DNA from: Sphingomonas mali NBRC 15500
GTDB taxonomy: Bacteria > Pseudomonadota > Alphaproteobacteria > Sphingomonadales > Sphingomonadaceae
NCBI RefSeq assembly: GCF_001598415.1
Contig: NZ_BCYX01000015.1
Location: 1-64,000, forward strand
Reading direction: 5' to 3'
Length of the DNA stretch: 64,000 nt
Within the stretch, counting starts at the first letter, position 1; each line of letters begins with the position of its first letter. Under the pieces are notes generated by a model. That model saw nothing but the letters and a program-made list of their open reading frames with translations, made no database searches and was not told the DNA's origin. Made by a program: the position numbers and the translations under genes. Below are positions 36,756 through 45,238 of this stretch, piece after piece.

Positions 36756-38407
36756 CAGGCCCACCGTCTCACCAGCCGCCCCTGGGCCTGGCGAAGCTTG
36801 GTGACCCAGCCGAGCCGGTTATGCGCGGCGCCGTCGCCGAACCGCCTGATCAGGACTTCCGGCGTGCATGGCAGCTCCGTCACGGGGTCGAGATAGCGCG
36901 GATAGACGATCAGGACCGCCGCGATCAGTTCGTCGAGCGTCAAGCGCCGCCCGCGCCGGTCGGGCACCTTGGCAAGGTCGCGAGTCAATCCCCAACCGGC
37001 ATAGAAGGGCACGCCATGGCAGGTCACGTCGCGCTGTCGCAGCAGCGCTTCGAACCCGGTGAGCGACGTGAGCACATGGACCGCGTCGACCTTGTCGAGA
37101 AGGGACGCCATTCCGCCGCCACGAACGATGCGGTCGGCGTGGACGAGCGCGTCACTGTCGGGCACCGCGCCCTTGCGGTGGCCGGCATCGACGTCCGGAT
37201 GCGGCCGGAACCAGATTTCGGACTCCGATTCGAGCACGCGCACGCGACGCAACAGGTCGAGGTTGCTCGACAGTCCGCCGCCGCCGAACCGTACGGACAT
37301 GTCGTCCTCCACTTGCCCGGGCACCAAAACCAGTCGACGCCCGGCCTGGCGAGTTGGAAAGGCATGCGCCGCGCCATTGCCATATTTGCTGATTCCCGCC
37401 GCGACGATGGTCTCGCGCAGCCGTGCGGCACGTACCAGCAGCGCCGGCGAGAAGTCGCCGCCGGCGATGACGTCTTCGAGATCACTCGGCCGGGTGGGGT
37501 CATAATGGATGCCGCGTCGATCGACCGTTACCGACGCGGGCGGCACGAGGTTGCTGCCGAGCCCGACCGAACGCACAAAGCCATCCTCCACGCGCACCAG
37601 CGGGACATTTTTCTCGGCCGCCGACGCCGCCATGCTGTCGGACACGCGCGACGGCCAGATCGCGACGCCGCCGTCGTGCCGCGCGGCAAAGGAAAGCGCG
37701 CGCGCCTCGGACCGGAAGAACCGCATCGGGTGCTGAGGCGTCCACAGGAACCGTGCGATCTCGCGCCGCTTCCACCAGCTGAAGCCGCATGCCGCGACAA
37801 TCCGCCGATTGGAGTCGAGTGCCCGGCGCCAGTCCCCCAGCAGAGTTACCGTCTCCTCGATATCCGCGTCCGTCCCGTCGAAAGGATCGCGATACCTCAC
37901 GCGCGCGACGTCTTCGGCAACGATCCGGCGGAGCCGCGCGACATCGTCCCCGGGCGCGCCAAAACGACCGGCGGACAAGAAGCGAACGCGCGCACCGGCG
38001 ATCACGGCGATCGCCACCCATTCGTCGTCGCCATGCGCAACCAACGTCGCCGCGCCGCCGAGCACCGACCAGGGATCGATCTGGCGGTTCCTATGATGGG
38101 CCGGCCGCTTTGCGCCGCACGCATCCTCTGCGAATGAGAGTCGGATGGCGGTACCCCGCTCCACCTCCGTCAACATCGATCGAGCCTGCTCGACATCGTC
38201 GTCCGAACGGCAACGGAGGATCACTCTCGCTCCGGCTCCTTCGCCCGGCGATGCCCAAAAGCATCCACCGACCCGGGCATCGCGAATCGCGACGAAAAGG
38301 CGATCGATCGCCTCGGGTGACAGTGCGGTCACGGCGTCGGCATCTGCTCGCGTGACCGACGCATCGAGGCCCGGGAATGGCGGCGCGCGGAGAAGGGGGG
38401 CGCTCAT
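36755..38407 (-). CDS. kpsC: Capsule polysaccharide beta-Kdo transferase (KpsC-like, single full module)
   Basis: About 550 residues from ATG at 38407; a GTG at 38452 is an alternative. The C-terminal 370 residues form a KpsC module: AACGFSWWKRREIARFLW, VRVEDGFVRSVGLGSNLVPP, LVLVPGQVEDDMSVRFGG, IWFRPHPDVDAGHRKG and GVPFYAGWGLTRDLAKVPDR. Typical KpsC (about 675 residues) has two such modules. Here the first 180 residues look like a shortened remnant (DPWSVLGGAATLVAHGDDEW). Known: KpsC extends the beta-Kdo linker with alternating links. One full module may mean fewer or one kind of linkage. Confidence 0.88.
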   Translation of the reverse strand: MSAPLLRAPPFPGLDASVTRADADAVTALSPEAIDRLFVAIRDARVGGCFWASPGEGAGARVILRCRSDDDVEQARSMLTEVERGTAIRLSFAEDACGAKRPAHHRNRQIDPWSVLGGAATLVAHGDDEWVAIAVIAGARVRFLSAGRFGAPGDDVARLRRIVAEDVARVRYRDPFDGTDADIEETVTLLGDWRRALDSNRRIVAACGFSWWKRREIARFLWTPQHPMRFFRSEARALSFAARHDGGVAIWPSRVSDSMAASAAEKNVPLVRVEDGFVRSVGLGSNLVPPASVTVDRRGIHYDPTRPSDLEDVIAGGDFSPALLVRAARLRETIVAAGISKYGNGAAHAFPTRQAGRRLVLVPGQVEDDMSVRFGGGGLSSNLDLLRRVRVLESESEIWFRPHPDVDAGHRKGAVPDSDALVHADRIVRGGGMASLLDKVDAVHVLTSLTGFEALLRQRDVTCHGVPFYAGWGLTRDLAKVPDRRGRRLTLDELIAAVLIVYPRYLDPVTELPCTPEVLIRRFGDGAAHNRLGWVTKLRQAQGRLVRRWA

Positions 38408-38560
38408 CGGCGGCCGCAGTCCGCGCGTTTCTGGCGATCGCGCCACGCCCACGCGCGCCTTCGGCGCAGCTGGCAGCAGCCCGGTCTCGTGGACGGAAGC
38501 GAACGGGCACAGCTCATCGCCCGGCTTTCTCTTAATGCCCCTGCCGATGCAAGCGGTGGG

Positions 38561-39169
38561 TCATGGCCGCTGATCCCACGCGACCAGGCGGAGTTCACCC
38601 CGCGCGCGCGCGATCGAACCATAGGCCCCGGTGCGAAGCTTCAGCGATGGCAGCGCCGATGCCTGACCACGCAGCCGTTCGTCGGAAAGTAGCGCGAACC
38701 GTGCCGCACCGTTGCTGGTGACGATCAGCACGTGTCCGCGGCCAGTCTTCCACAACCCCTGCCAACCCGCGATCCGGCGGTCGGAATCGACGATCCAGCC
38801 GTCCGGCGCCCGCGCCTCCCTATCCCAGGCGACAAGCGCGTCGTGCCCGATCCTAGCTACGACATCGCTATCGATTCGCCCCTCGTCGGGACCATGATCG
38901 ATCTCCGTCAGCCAATCGGCGGATTCGACGACCGGTGCTCGCGGCTGGCTGGCGAGAATGGCGTCGATCGTCGCGCGCGTTCGCTGCAATGGGGCTGCCA
39001 GCGCCCGGTCGAAAATCATTCCCTGCTCGGCAAAACTGCGGCCTAGGGCCTGCACCTGACCCAGACCGCTCGCGACGAGCGGCAGGTCGGTACGCGCACC
39101 GATCCTGCGCGGCGCTTGATCGGCATCGAAAGTATTGCCGTGCCGGACGATCGTGACGATCAGATCCAC
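38561..39169 (-). CDS. Histidine-phosphatase-superfamily protein in the Kdo operon
   Basis: 202 residues. The N-terminal VRHGNTFDADQAPRRIGART carries the RHG phospho-His motif (His about residue 10), followed by APLQRTRATIDAIL and EIDHGPDEGRIDS, as in phosphoglycerate-mutase-like phosphatases. Odd: the usual second active-site His (VTHGG) is replaced; the sequence reads VLIVTSNGAARF. It starts 10 bases inside the end of kdsB and precedes kpsC. Because the neighbouring genes give every Kdo step except Kdo-8-phosphate phosphatase (KdsC), it is a candidate substitute. That is inference and the missing His weakens it. Confidence 0.8.
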   Translation of the reverse strand: MDLIVTIVRHGNTFDADQAPRRIGARTDLPLVASGLGQVQALGRSFAEQGMIFDRALAAPLQRTRATIDAILASQPRAPVVESADWLTEIDHGPDEGRIDSDVVARIGHDALVAWDREARAPDGWIVDSDRRIAGWQGLWKTGRGHVLIVTSNGAARFALLSDERLRGQASALPSLKLRTGAYGSIARARGELRLVAWDQRP

Positions 39170-39999
39170 GACAGATGCGGCTCGCCGTGCTCGTCGATGA
39201 GGCGCTCCGCCATCGCAACGTCGGCCGGGGTGTCGATCCCGGACATGGCATGAGGAAGGGCCGCGACCTCCACCGTGAGAATATCCTCGCCCGATTCGAG
39301 GAAACGCAATTGCTCCAGTCCTTCGAGGAGCTCGTAAGGCGTGGGCGGCGTCGCCTCGAAGCGCCCGAGCGTCTCGAGTCGATAGGCATAGAGGCCGAGA
39401 TGCCGGAAAACCGGCGATAGCGGGCCATCCTGCCGCAGCTGTGCCTCACCGCGAATTGCGGGGATCACCGCTTTGGAAAACCATAATGCGCATTGGTCGG
39501 CACGCCGGGCGCAAGTCGTACCGCTGAACGGCGAGGTCTGCTTGTGCCGTCGCAGTGTATCGAGCGCCTCCCACGACAGGCGAACGACCGGTGTCGCCAC
39601 GCCCACGGTCGAACCGCGCAGCGCAGCGATCAGCGCGGCGATCGTCGCCGGCTGGACAAAGGGCGCATCCCCTTGCAGGTTGACCACCACGGATGGCGCA
39701 ATCTCGCGATCGCGTGCGGCTGCCCAGGCACGACCCGAACCGGAACTGATCGCGGCGTCGGTGATGATTGCGTCACATCCCAGGCTCCGGGCGTGATCCA
39801 GGATCCGTCCATCGTCGGTCGCAACGACGACCTCGGCATTGCCGACCCGCCGCGCCCCTTCGTGCGCGACGGCGACGACTCTCTCCAATAGCGTGCGGCC
39901 CGCGATCGGCATCAATGGCTTCCCGGGCAGGCGCTGGGAAGCGAAACGAGCCGGAATAACGATCAGTGCGGGCGACTCGTCCTCAGGCAACGCCAGCAC
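39160..39999 (-). CDS. kdsB: CMP-Kdo synthetase (3-deoxy-manno-octulosonate cytidylyltransferase)
   Basis: 279 residues. Activates Kdo as CMP-Kdo. Family text: VIPARFASQRLPGKPLMPIA at the N-terminus, AEVVVATDDGRI, the metal-binding NLQGDAPFVQP, and FRHLGLYAYRLETLGRFE. Start is GTG at 39999 within the last 17 bases of kdsD. The insertion/variant WFSKAVIPAIRG replaces the common YFSR-type text. Coupled to kdsD upstream and the phosphatase downstream. Confidence 0.94.
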   Translation of the reverse strand: MLALPEDESPALIVIPARFASQRLPGKPLMPIAGRTLLERVVAVAHEGARRVGNAEVVVATDDGRILDHARSLGCDAIITDAAISSGSGRAWAAARDREIAPSVVVNLQGDAPFVQPATIAALIAALRGSTVGVATPVVRLSWEALDTLRRHKQTSPFSGTTCARRADQCALWFSKAVIPAIRGEAQLRQDGPLSPVFRHLGLYAYRLETLGRFEATPPTPYELLEGLEQLRFLESGEDILTVEVAALPHAMSGIDTPADVAMAERLIDEHGEPHLSWI

Positions 40000-40978
40000 G
40001 AAGGATGTCGTGGAGGTGGATCACCCCGACCAGTCGCTCATCCTTGCAAACGAAAAGCGCCGAAACGGCATTCTCGTTGAGGATGCGCAGGGCGTCTGAC
40101 GTGAGCGTATCGGGAGACACCGAAATCGGCGTCGCGGTCATGTGATCACGGATATCGTCGCCGAGATGCTTGGCCGTAAAGCTTCGCCGAAGATCGCCGT
40201 CGGTGAAGGCGCCGACAAGGCGGCCGTCATCATCGACCACGGCGGTGCAACCATGGCGCTTGCGACTCATCTCGATCGTCGCGTCGACCAGGGTGGCACC
40301 AACCAGCACTTTCGGAACGTCGGCGTCGCGCGCCATCAGCTGGGCGACTGTCGTCAGTCGCGCGCCCAGGCGGCCGCCGGGATGGAACGTCAGGAAGTCC
40401 GACCTGGTGAACCCGCGCCGCTCGATCAGCGCCACCGCCAAGGCGTCGCCGAGCACCGCTTGCACCGTGGTCGACGACGTCGGTGCCAATTCGTTCGGGC
40501 AGGCCTCTCGAACCCGAGGCAGTACCAGGCAGATGTCGGCCGCTCGACCCGCAGTGCTTTCCGCATGCGCAGTCGCAACGATCAGCTTTACGCCGAAGCG
40601 GCGGCAATAGCTGATGACATCGCCGAGCTCGGTCGTTTCGCCCGACCAGCTCAGCGCCATGACAATGTCATTGCGACCGATCATGCCGAGGTCGCCATGA
40701 CTTGCCTCGCTGGAATGCATGAAGAGCGAGGGCGTGCCGGTCGAGCTCATCGTCGCGGCGATCTTGCGGCCGACCAGCCCGCTTTTCCCCATGCCGGTCA
40801 CGATCAAGCGGCCCGACAGATCGGCGATCATCGCCACTGCATCGAGGAAGCTCGCGCGCAACGGAGGAGACCGCAGCGCCTCTCCGAAAGCTTCCAGCGC
40901 TTCGATCTCGATTTGCGTGGTGCGGAGAGCAGAGTGCAGACCGGATTCGGCCAGGAGATTCGCAGCGGGGGCCTGCAT
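39983..40978 (-). CDS. kdsD: Arabinose-5-phosphate isomerase (KdsD/KpsF)
   Basis: 331 residues from ATG at 40978 with GAGGAATTTT just before it; the in-frame TTG at 40990 is rejected. Converts ribulose-5-phosphate to arabinose-5-phosphate, the first Kdo-specific step. An N-terminal SIS domain (RLIVTGMGKSGLVGRKIAAT, FMHSSEASHGDLGMI, ALSWSGETTEL) is followed by two CBS domains (about 205-330). First gene of the leftward kds-kpsC unit and divergent from kdsA. Confidence 0.95.
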   Translation of the reverse strand: MQAPAANLLAESGLHSALRTTQIEIEALEAFGEALRSPPLRASFLDAVAMIADLSGRLIVTGMGKSGLVGRKIAATMSSTGTPSLFMHSSEASHGDLGMIGRNDIVMALSWSGETTELGDVISYCRRFGVKLIVATAHAESTAGRAADICLVLPRVREACPNELAPTSSTTVQAVLGDALAVALIERRGFTRSDFLTFHPGGRLGARLTTVAQLMARDADVPKVLVGATLVDATIEMSRKRHGCTAVVDDDGRLVGAFTDGDLRRSFTAKHLGDDIRDHMTATPISVSPDTLTSDALRILNENAVSALFVCKDERLVGVIHLHDILRAGVA

Positions 40979-40998
40979 AAAATTCCTCAAATGCCATA

Positions 40999-41017
40999 CA
41001 TCGACAACGGGTCGATG
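40999..41017. promoter_or_regulatory. Inverted repeat in the kdsD-kdsA divergent region
   Basis: CATCGAC-AACGG-GTCGATG: 7-bp arms with a 5-base spacer, located 21 bases upstream of the kdsD start in a 157-bp divergent region. It could be an operator or a leader hairpin; no regulator is assigned. Confidence 0.35.
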
Positions 41018-41135
41018 CTCTCTAGTCCGCTATCACATTGACTTCCAGCGATTCTGAAGCGCAGGGCGTCACTATGTGAGCATTCGTCGCACTAGGCGAC
41101 CGGCGTATCGCATGGCAAGTAATCTGAGGGGCAAT

Positions 41136-41984
41136 ATGCATCTTTGCGGGCAAGAGATTGGTCCAAATCGGCGGCTTTTTTTCATCGCCGGCCCCTGCGT
41201 TATCGAAAGTGAGGCTTTCGCGCTGGAGACGGCGGCGCGGCTTCGCGCCATCGCCGAGCGGCTCGGGGTGCTGCTGATCTACAAAAGCTCGTTCGACAAG
41301 GCCAACCGCAGTTCAGGCGCTTCCTTTCGCGGCCCTGGCATCGAGGAAGGGCTGCGCATCCTGGAGAAAGTCCGCGACGAGACTGGCCTTCCCGTCTTGA
41401 CCGACGTTCATTCCGAAGACCAGGTGAAGGCCGTCGCTCAGGTCGCGGACGTACTACAGACGCCTGCCTTCCTTGCGCGGCAAACCGATTTTATCGCGGC
41501 GGTGGCTGCATCTGGCAAGCCGGTCAATATCAAGAAGGGGCAGTTTCTGGCGCCAGGGGACATGTCTCACGTCGTCACCAAGGCCCGGCTGGCCGCAGAA
41601 GCGGCCAGCGTTCCGACTGACAATTTCCTGGTGTGCGAGCGCGGTGCAAGCTTCGGATACAACAACCTCGTGTCCGACATGCGCAGCCTCGCCATCATGC
41701 GCGAGACCGAATGTCCCGTGGTGTTCGATGCGACCCATTCGGTTCAGCTGCCGGGTGGACAAGGCGACCGCTCGGGCGGCCAGCGCGAATTCGTCCCCGT
41801 CCTTGCCCGCGCGGCGGTCGGCGCCGGCATCTCCGGGCTGTTCATGGAAACGCATCCCGATCCCGATCAGGCGCTGTCCGATGGACCCAATAGCTGGCCG
41901 CTCGATCGACTTGAGCCGTTGCTGGAACGGCTGCTCGCGATCGATTCTGTAGTGAAAGAGGGGCGTCTCGAGGAAGCCTTCTAG
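41136..41984 (+). CDS. kdsA: Kdo-8-phosphate synthase
   Basis: 282 residues from ATG at 41136, preceded by GAGGGG. In-frame upstream codons at 41076 and 41112 are rejected on family length. Condenses arabinose-5-phosphate and PEP. Landmarks: [59 protein letters not shown] and [20 protein letters not shown]. It diverges from kdsD, so the two probably share a regulatory region. The Kdo made here most likely goes to the capsule linker. Confidence 0.96.
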   Translation: MHLCGQEIGPNRRLFFIAGPCVIESEAFALETAARLRAIAERLGVLLIYKSSFDKANRSSGASFRGPGIEEGLRILEKVRDETGLPVLTDVHSEDQVKAVAQVADVLQTPAFLARQTDFIAAVAASGKPVNIKKGQFLAPGDMSHVVTKARLAAEAASVPTDNFLVCERGASFGYNNLVSDMRSLAIMRETECPVVFDATHSVQLPGGQGDRSGGQREFVPVLARAAVGAGISGLFMETHPDPDQALSDGPNSWPLDRLEPLLERLLAIDSVVKEGRLEEAF

Positions 41985-42019
41985 GCGGAACGCCATATAA
42001 CTGGCAGCGTTCAATCGCC

Positions 42020-42328
42020 ATGTTCGCCCATGTTCCAATTGCGGTAGGAATCCAGCTGATATGCTGGGGGATCGGCCACCTGCTCGGCGCGCCCGCCCGG
42101 GCATCGATCTGGATCGGGTGCTTCGCCGGCGCCGCAGTGTGCGTCATGCGGGAAATCACGCAGCGCGAATATCAGTGGATCGAGCAGTTCGGCCACGGCC
42201 GGCGCGCCAACATGCCAGGCTATGCCGGGATCGAAGTATGGCAATGGAATAGCCATTCGGTTTCGGAAACGGTCGTGGCCGTGCTGGCGTGCGTGATCGT
42301 GGCCGTTGTCGTGACGAAGCGAGCATAG
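42020..42328 (+). CDS. Small membrane protein, function unknown
   Basis: 102 residues with hydrophobic segments at about 6-24 (VPIAVGIQLICWGIGHLLGA), 28-43 and 82-99 (VVAVLACVIVAVVVT), and a polar middle (REITQREYQWIEQFGHGRR). I do not recognise a family. It follows kdsA after 35 bases and may be co-transcribed, but no ribosome site of note is seen and a link to capsule is only positional. Confidence 0.55.
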   Translation: MFAHVPIAVGIQLICWGIGHLLGAPARASIWIGCFAGAAVCVMREITQREYQWIEQFGHGRRANMPGYAGIEVWQWNSHSVSETVVAVLACVIVAVVVTKRA

Positions 42329-42426
42329 ACGGCGCGCGTCGCCAACGAAGGCGCGCGCCATGCGACTTCGCCGGCGGTGCGATACTGGCGAATTGAGCGA
42401 AAGCTGGTAACGCTGGGCGGTCGGTG

Positions 42427-44121
42427 ATGGGTGACCGGCATGCCAGGGGCAGACGCGTGACGGACTATGTCTTCAAGCCGCACGAAAGGCCGACGCTGCC
42501 CGGGTCGCCGGCCAATCCCGATCACCCGACGAGCCGCAGGCTGCTCTATTTCCTGATCGGTTGTCTGATCGGGATCACCGGCGGACTGGGCAATGCGCTG
42601 GTCACGGTGAACCTGAACTTCGCGCAAGGCACGCTCGACCTCTACACCAACGAAAGCGCGTGGCTGACCGGCGCCTATTTCATGACCAATGTCACGGCGA
42701 ACCTGTTGCTGGTGAAGTATCGCCAGCAATTCGGGCTGCAGCCGTTCATCCGCTATTCGCTGGTCGCCTATGCCGCGACGACGCTGATGCATTTGTTCGT
42801 CCACGATTTCTGGACGTCAGTCGCGGTGCGGGCGATGAGCGGTATCGCGGCGAGCGGCCTGTCGACGCTGACCATTCTCTATTTCTTCCAGTCGCTTCCC
42901 GCGGCGAAGCGGCTCGCCGGGGTGATGATCGGGATCTGCATCCCGCAACTGGCGACGCCGTTCGCGCGCATCCTGTCGCCGCATTTGCTCGAATGGGGCG
43001 ATTGGCACAATCTCTATTGGCTGGAATTGGGCCTGGCGCTCGCGACGCTGGCAGCGGTGATGAGCCAACCCTTGCCGCCGAGCGAACGCGAGAAGGTGTT
43101 CGAACCGGCCGATTTCCTGACCTTCGGGCTGCTCGCGCCGGGCCTGTGGCTGCTGATCGCCGTCCTGTCGGAGGGGCGGATCGAATGGTGGACCGACCAA
43201 CCCTGGATCGGCTGGGCGCTCGCCGCGAGCATCGCGCTGATCGCCGCCGCGGTGATCGTCGAGCACAATCGCGCCAACCCGCTGATCAACACACGCTGGC
43301 TGGGCAGCCGCGAGATCGTGCGACTGATGGTGGTCGCCGCATCGGTGCGTATCCTGTTGTCGGAACAAGCCTTCGGATCGGTCGGTCTGCTCAACGTGCT
43401 GGGGCTGATCAACGACCAGATGGTCACCCTGAACTGGATCATCGTGCTCGCCTCGATCGCCGGGCTGGCCACCGCGGTGCTGACGTTTCGGCCGAACGAC
43501 GTCGCCCCGCCGATCACCGTCGCGGTGATCCTGATCGTGATCGGCGCGTTCATGGATGCCGACGCCACCAACCTGACCCGGCCGAGCAGCTTCTATGTCA
43601 GCCAGGCCCTGATCGGCTTCGCCTCGCTCCTGTTCCTGGCGCAGGCGATGGTGATCGGCATCGCACGGACCTTGCTCGCCGGTGGGCGCAACTTCGTCAG
43701 TTTCGTCGTGCTGTTCGGCCTTAGCCAGAGCGTCGGCGGGTTATTGGGCAGCACGTTGCTCGGCACCTTCCAGGTCATGCGCGAGAAATTCCATTCGCAC
43801 GAGCTGGTGCAGCGCATCGTGGCGACCGATCCCCTGGTCGCGGCGCGGCTGCGCGCGAGCGGCGGCGCAATCGCCGGCGTGGTCGGCGATCCGACGCTGC
43901 GCAGCGCGCAAGGCGCGGCATTGCTGAGCCAGCAGGTCTCGCGCGAGGCCAACATCCTGGCGTTCAACGACGTTTTCCTGCTGGTCGGGGTGCTTGCCAT
44001 CCTGATGGCGCTGTGGGGGTTCGTGATCCGCTGGTCGATCTGGCGGCGGGGCGAAGCATCGCCGGTTGTGTTGCTCCAGCAGCAGATGCAGGCTCAGGCG
44101 CAAGCTCAAAAGGGGCAATGA
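42427..44121 (+). CDS. MFS efflux transporter, DHA2 (EmrB-like) family
   Basis: About 564 residues with roughly 14 membrane segments. Family features are GGLGNALVTVNLNFAQGTLD near the start, RAMSGIAASGLSTLTILYFF, and VMIGICIPQLATPFARIL. It is the inner-membrane pump of a tripartite exporter with the two genes downstream (adaptor and outer-membrane channel), the usual emrAB-tolC-like set. Start is ATG at 42427; GTG at 42424 or 42460 are alternatives. C-terminal QQQMQAQAQAQKGQ is low complexity. Substrate unknown. Confidence 0.87.
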   Translation: MGDRHARGRRVTDYVFKPHERPTLPGSPANPDHPTSRRLLYFLIGCLIGITGGLGNALVTVNLNFAQGTLDLYTNESAWLTGAYFMTNVTANLLLVKYRQQFGLQPFIRYSLVAYAATTLMHLFVHDFWTSVAVRAMSGIAASGLSTLTILYFFQSLPAAKRLAGVMIGICIPQLATPFARILSPHLLEWGDWHNLYWLELGLALATLAAVMSQPLPPSEREKVFEPADFLTFGLLAPGLWLLIAVLSEGRIEWWTDQPWIGWALAASIALIAAAVIVEHNRANPLINTRWLGSREIVRLMVVAASVRILLSEQAFGSVGLLNVLGLINDQMVTLNWIIVLASIAGLATAVLTFRPNDVAPPITVAVILIVIGAFMDADATNLTRPSSFYVSQALIGFASLLFLAQAMVIGIARTLLAGGRNFVSFVVLFGLSQSVGGLLGSTLLGTFQVMREKFHSHELVQRIVATDPLVAARLRASGGAIAGVVGDPTLRSAQGAALLSQQVSREANILAFNDVFLLVGVLAILMALWGFVIRWSIWRRGEASPVVLLQQQMQAQAQAQKGQ

Positions 44122-44122
44122 G

Positions 44123-45238
44123 ATGAGCGACCAAACGCTGCCGGACAAGACAATAGCCGACGCCCAGGTCGATCCGGCGCCGTCGAGCTGGAATCCGCCG
44201 GCCAAGTCGCGGACCACCGTGGCGGTGATCATCGTGCTGGCACTCTGCGCGATCCTGGCGATCCTCTACGCTTGGCGGTTGCCGCCGTTCGTCGGCTGGT
44301 CGGAAAAGACCGACAACGCCTATGTCCGCGGTCGGGTCACGATCATCAGTCCGCAAGTCAGCGGCTATGTCACGCACGTCACCGTTCAGGATTTCGCCGA
44401 GGTCAAAGCGGGCCAGGTCCTGGCGACGATCGACGACCGCATCTATCGCGCCCGCGTCGCCCAGGCCGAAGCCAATGTTGCGGCGCAACAAGCGTCGCTA
44501 GCCAATTCGGCGCAAGCGCAACGCTCGCGCGAAGTCGCGACCGAGGCGCAGAATGCCGGCATCGCCAACGCCCAGGCGCAATTGGTCAAGGCGCAGGCCG
44601 ATATGCGCCGCGCCCGGGCGCTGGTCGCCGACGGATCGATCTCGGCCCGCGAATTCGACCAGACGCGCGCCGCCTTGCTCGCCGCCGAAGCGGGTGTACG
44701 CCAGGCCCAGGCCAGCCGCGCGATCGGCACGCAGGACGTCCGCACCGTCGTGGTCGGACGCGCCGGGCTGGAGGCATCCGTCGAATCGGCCAAGGCGCAG
44801 CTCCGCCTCGCCCAGATCGACCTCGACAACACGATCATTCGCGCGCCGGTCGACGGCCAATTGTCCGAGATCGGGGTGCGCGACGGCGCGTACGTAACAG
44901 CCGGCACGCAATTGCTGTCGATCGTGCCGCACAATGTCTGGGTGATCGCCAATTACAAGGAGACGCAGACGCGCGACATGACGGTCGGGCAGCGCGCGAC
45001 GTTCAAGGTCGACGCGCTGGGCGGCGCGCGGCTCACCGGGCGGATCGAAAGCCTGTCGCCGGCCGCCGGTTCCGAATTCGCGGTGCTCAAGCCCGACAAT
45101 GCGACGGGCAATTTCGTCAAGGTCGCGCAGCGTATCGCGGTGCGCATCGCGATCGATCCGGGACAGGCTGCAGCGGCGCGGCTCAGGCCCGGCATGTCGG
45201 TCGAGGTCAACATCGACACCCGTGGCGGACGGCGATGA
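44123..45238 (+). CDS. Membrane-fusion (HlyD/EmrA-like) efflux adaptor
   Basis: 371 residues from ATG at 44123, one base after the pump stop. One N-terminal membrane span (VAVIIVLALCAILAILYAW), then KTDNAYVRGRVTIISPQVSG as in EmrA/HlyD adaptors, a long coiled coil (about 95-225) and the barrel region NTIIRAPVDGQLSEIGVRDG. It bridges pump and outer-membrane channel. The stop overlaps the next start (ATGA at 45235-45238). Confidence 0.92.
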   Translation: MSDQTLPDKTIADAQVDPAPSSWNPPAKSRTTVAVIIVLALCAILAILYAWRLPPFVGWSEKTDNAYVRGRVTIISPQVSGYVTHVTVQDFAEVKAGQVLATIDDRIYRARVAQAEANVAAQQASLANSAQAQRSREVATEAQNAGIANAQAQLVKAQADMRRARALVADGSISAREFDQTRAALLAAEAGVRQAQASRAIGTQDVRTVVVGRAGLEASVESAKAQLRLAQIDLDNTIIRAPVDGQLSEIGVRDGAYVTAGTQLLSIVPHNVWVIANYKETQTRDMTVGQRATFKVDALGGARLTGRIESLSPAAGSEFAVLKPDNATGNFVKVAQRIAVRIAIDPGQAAAARLRPGMSVEVNIDTRGGRR

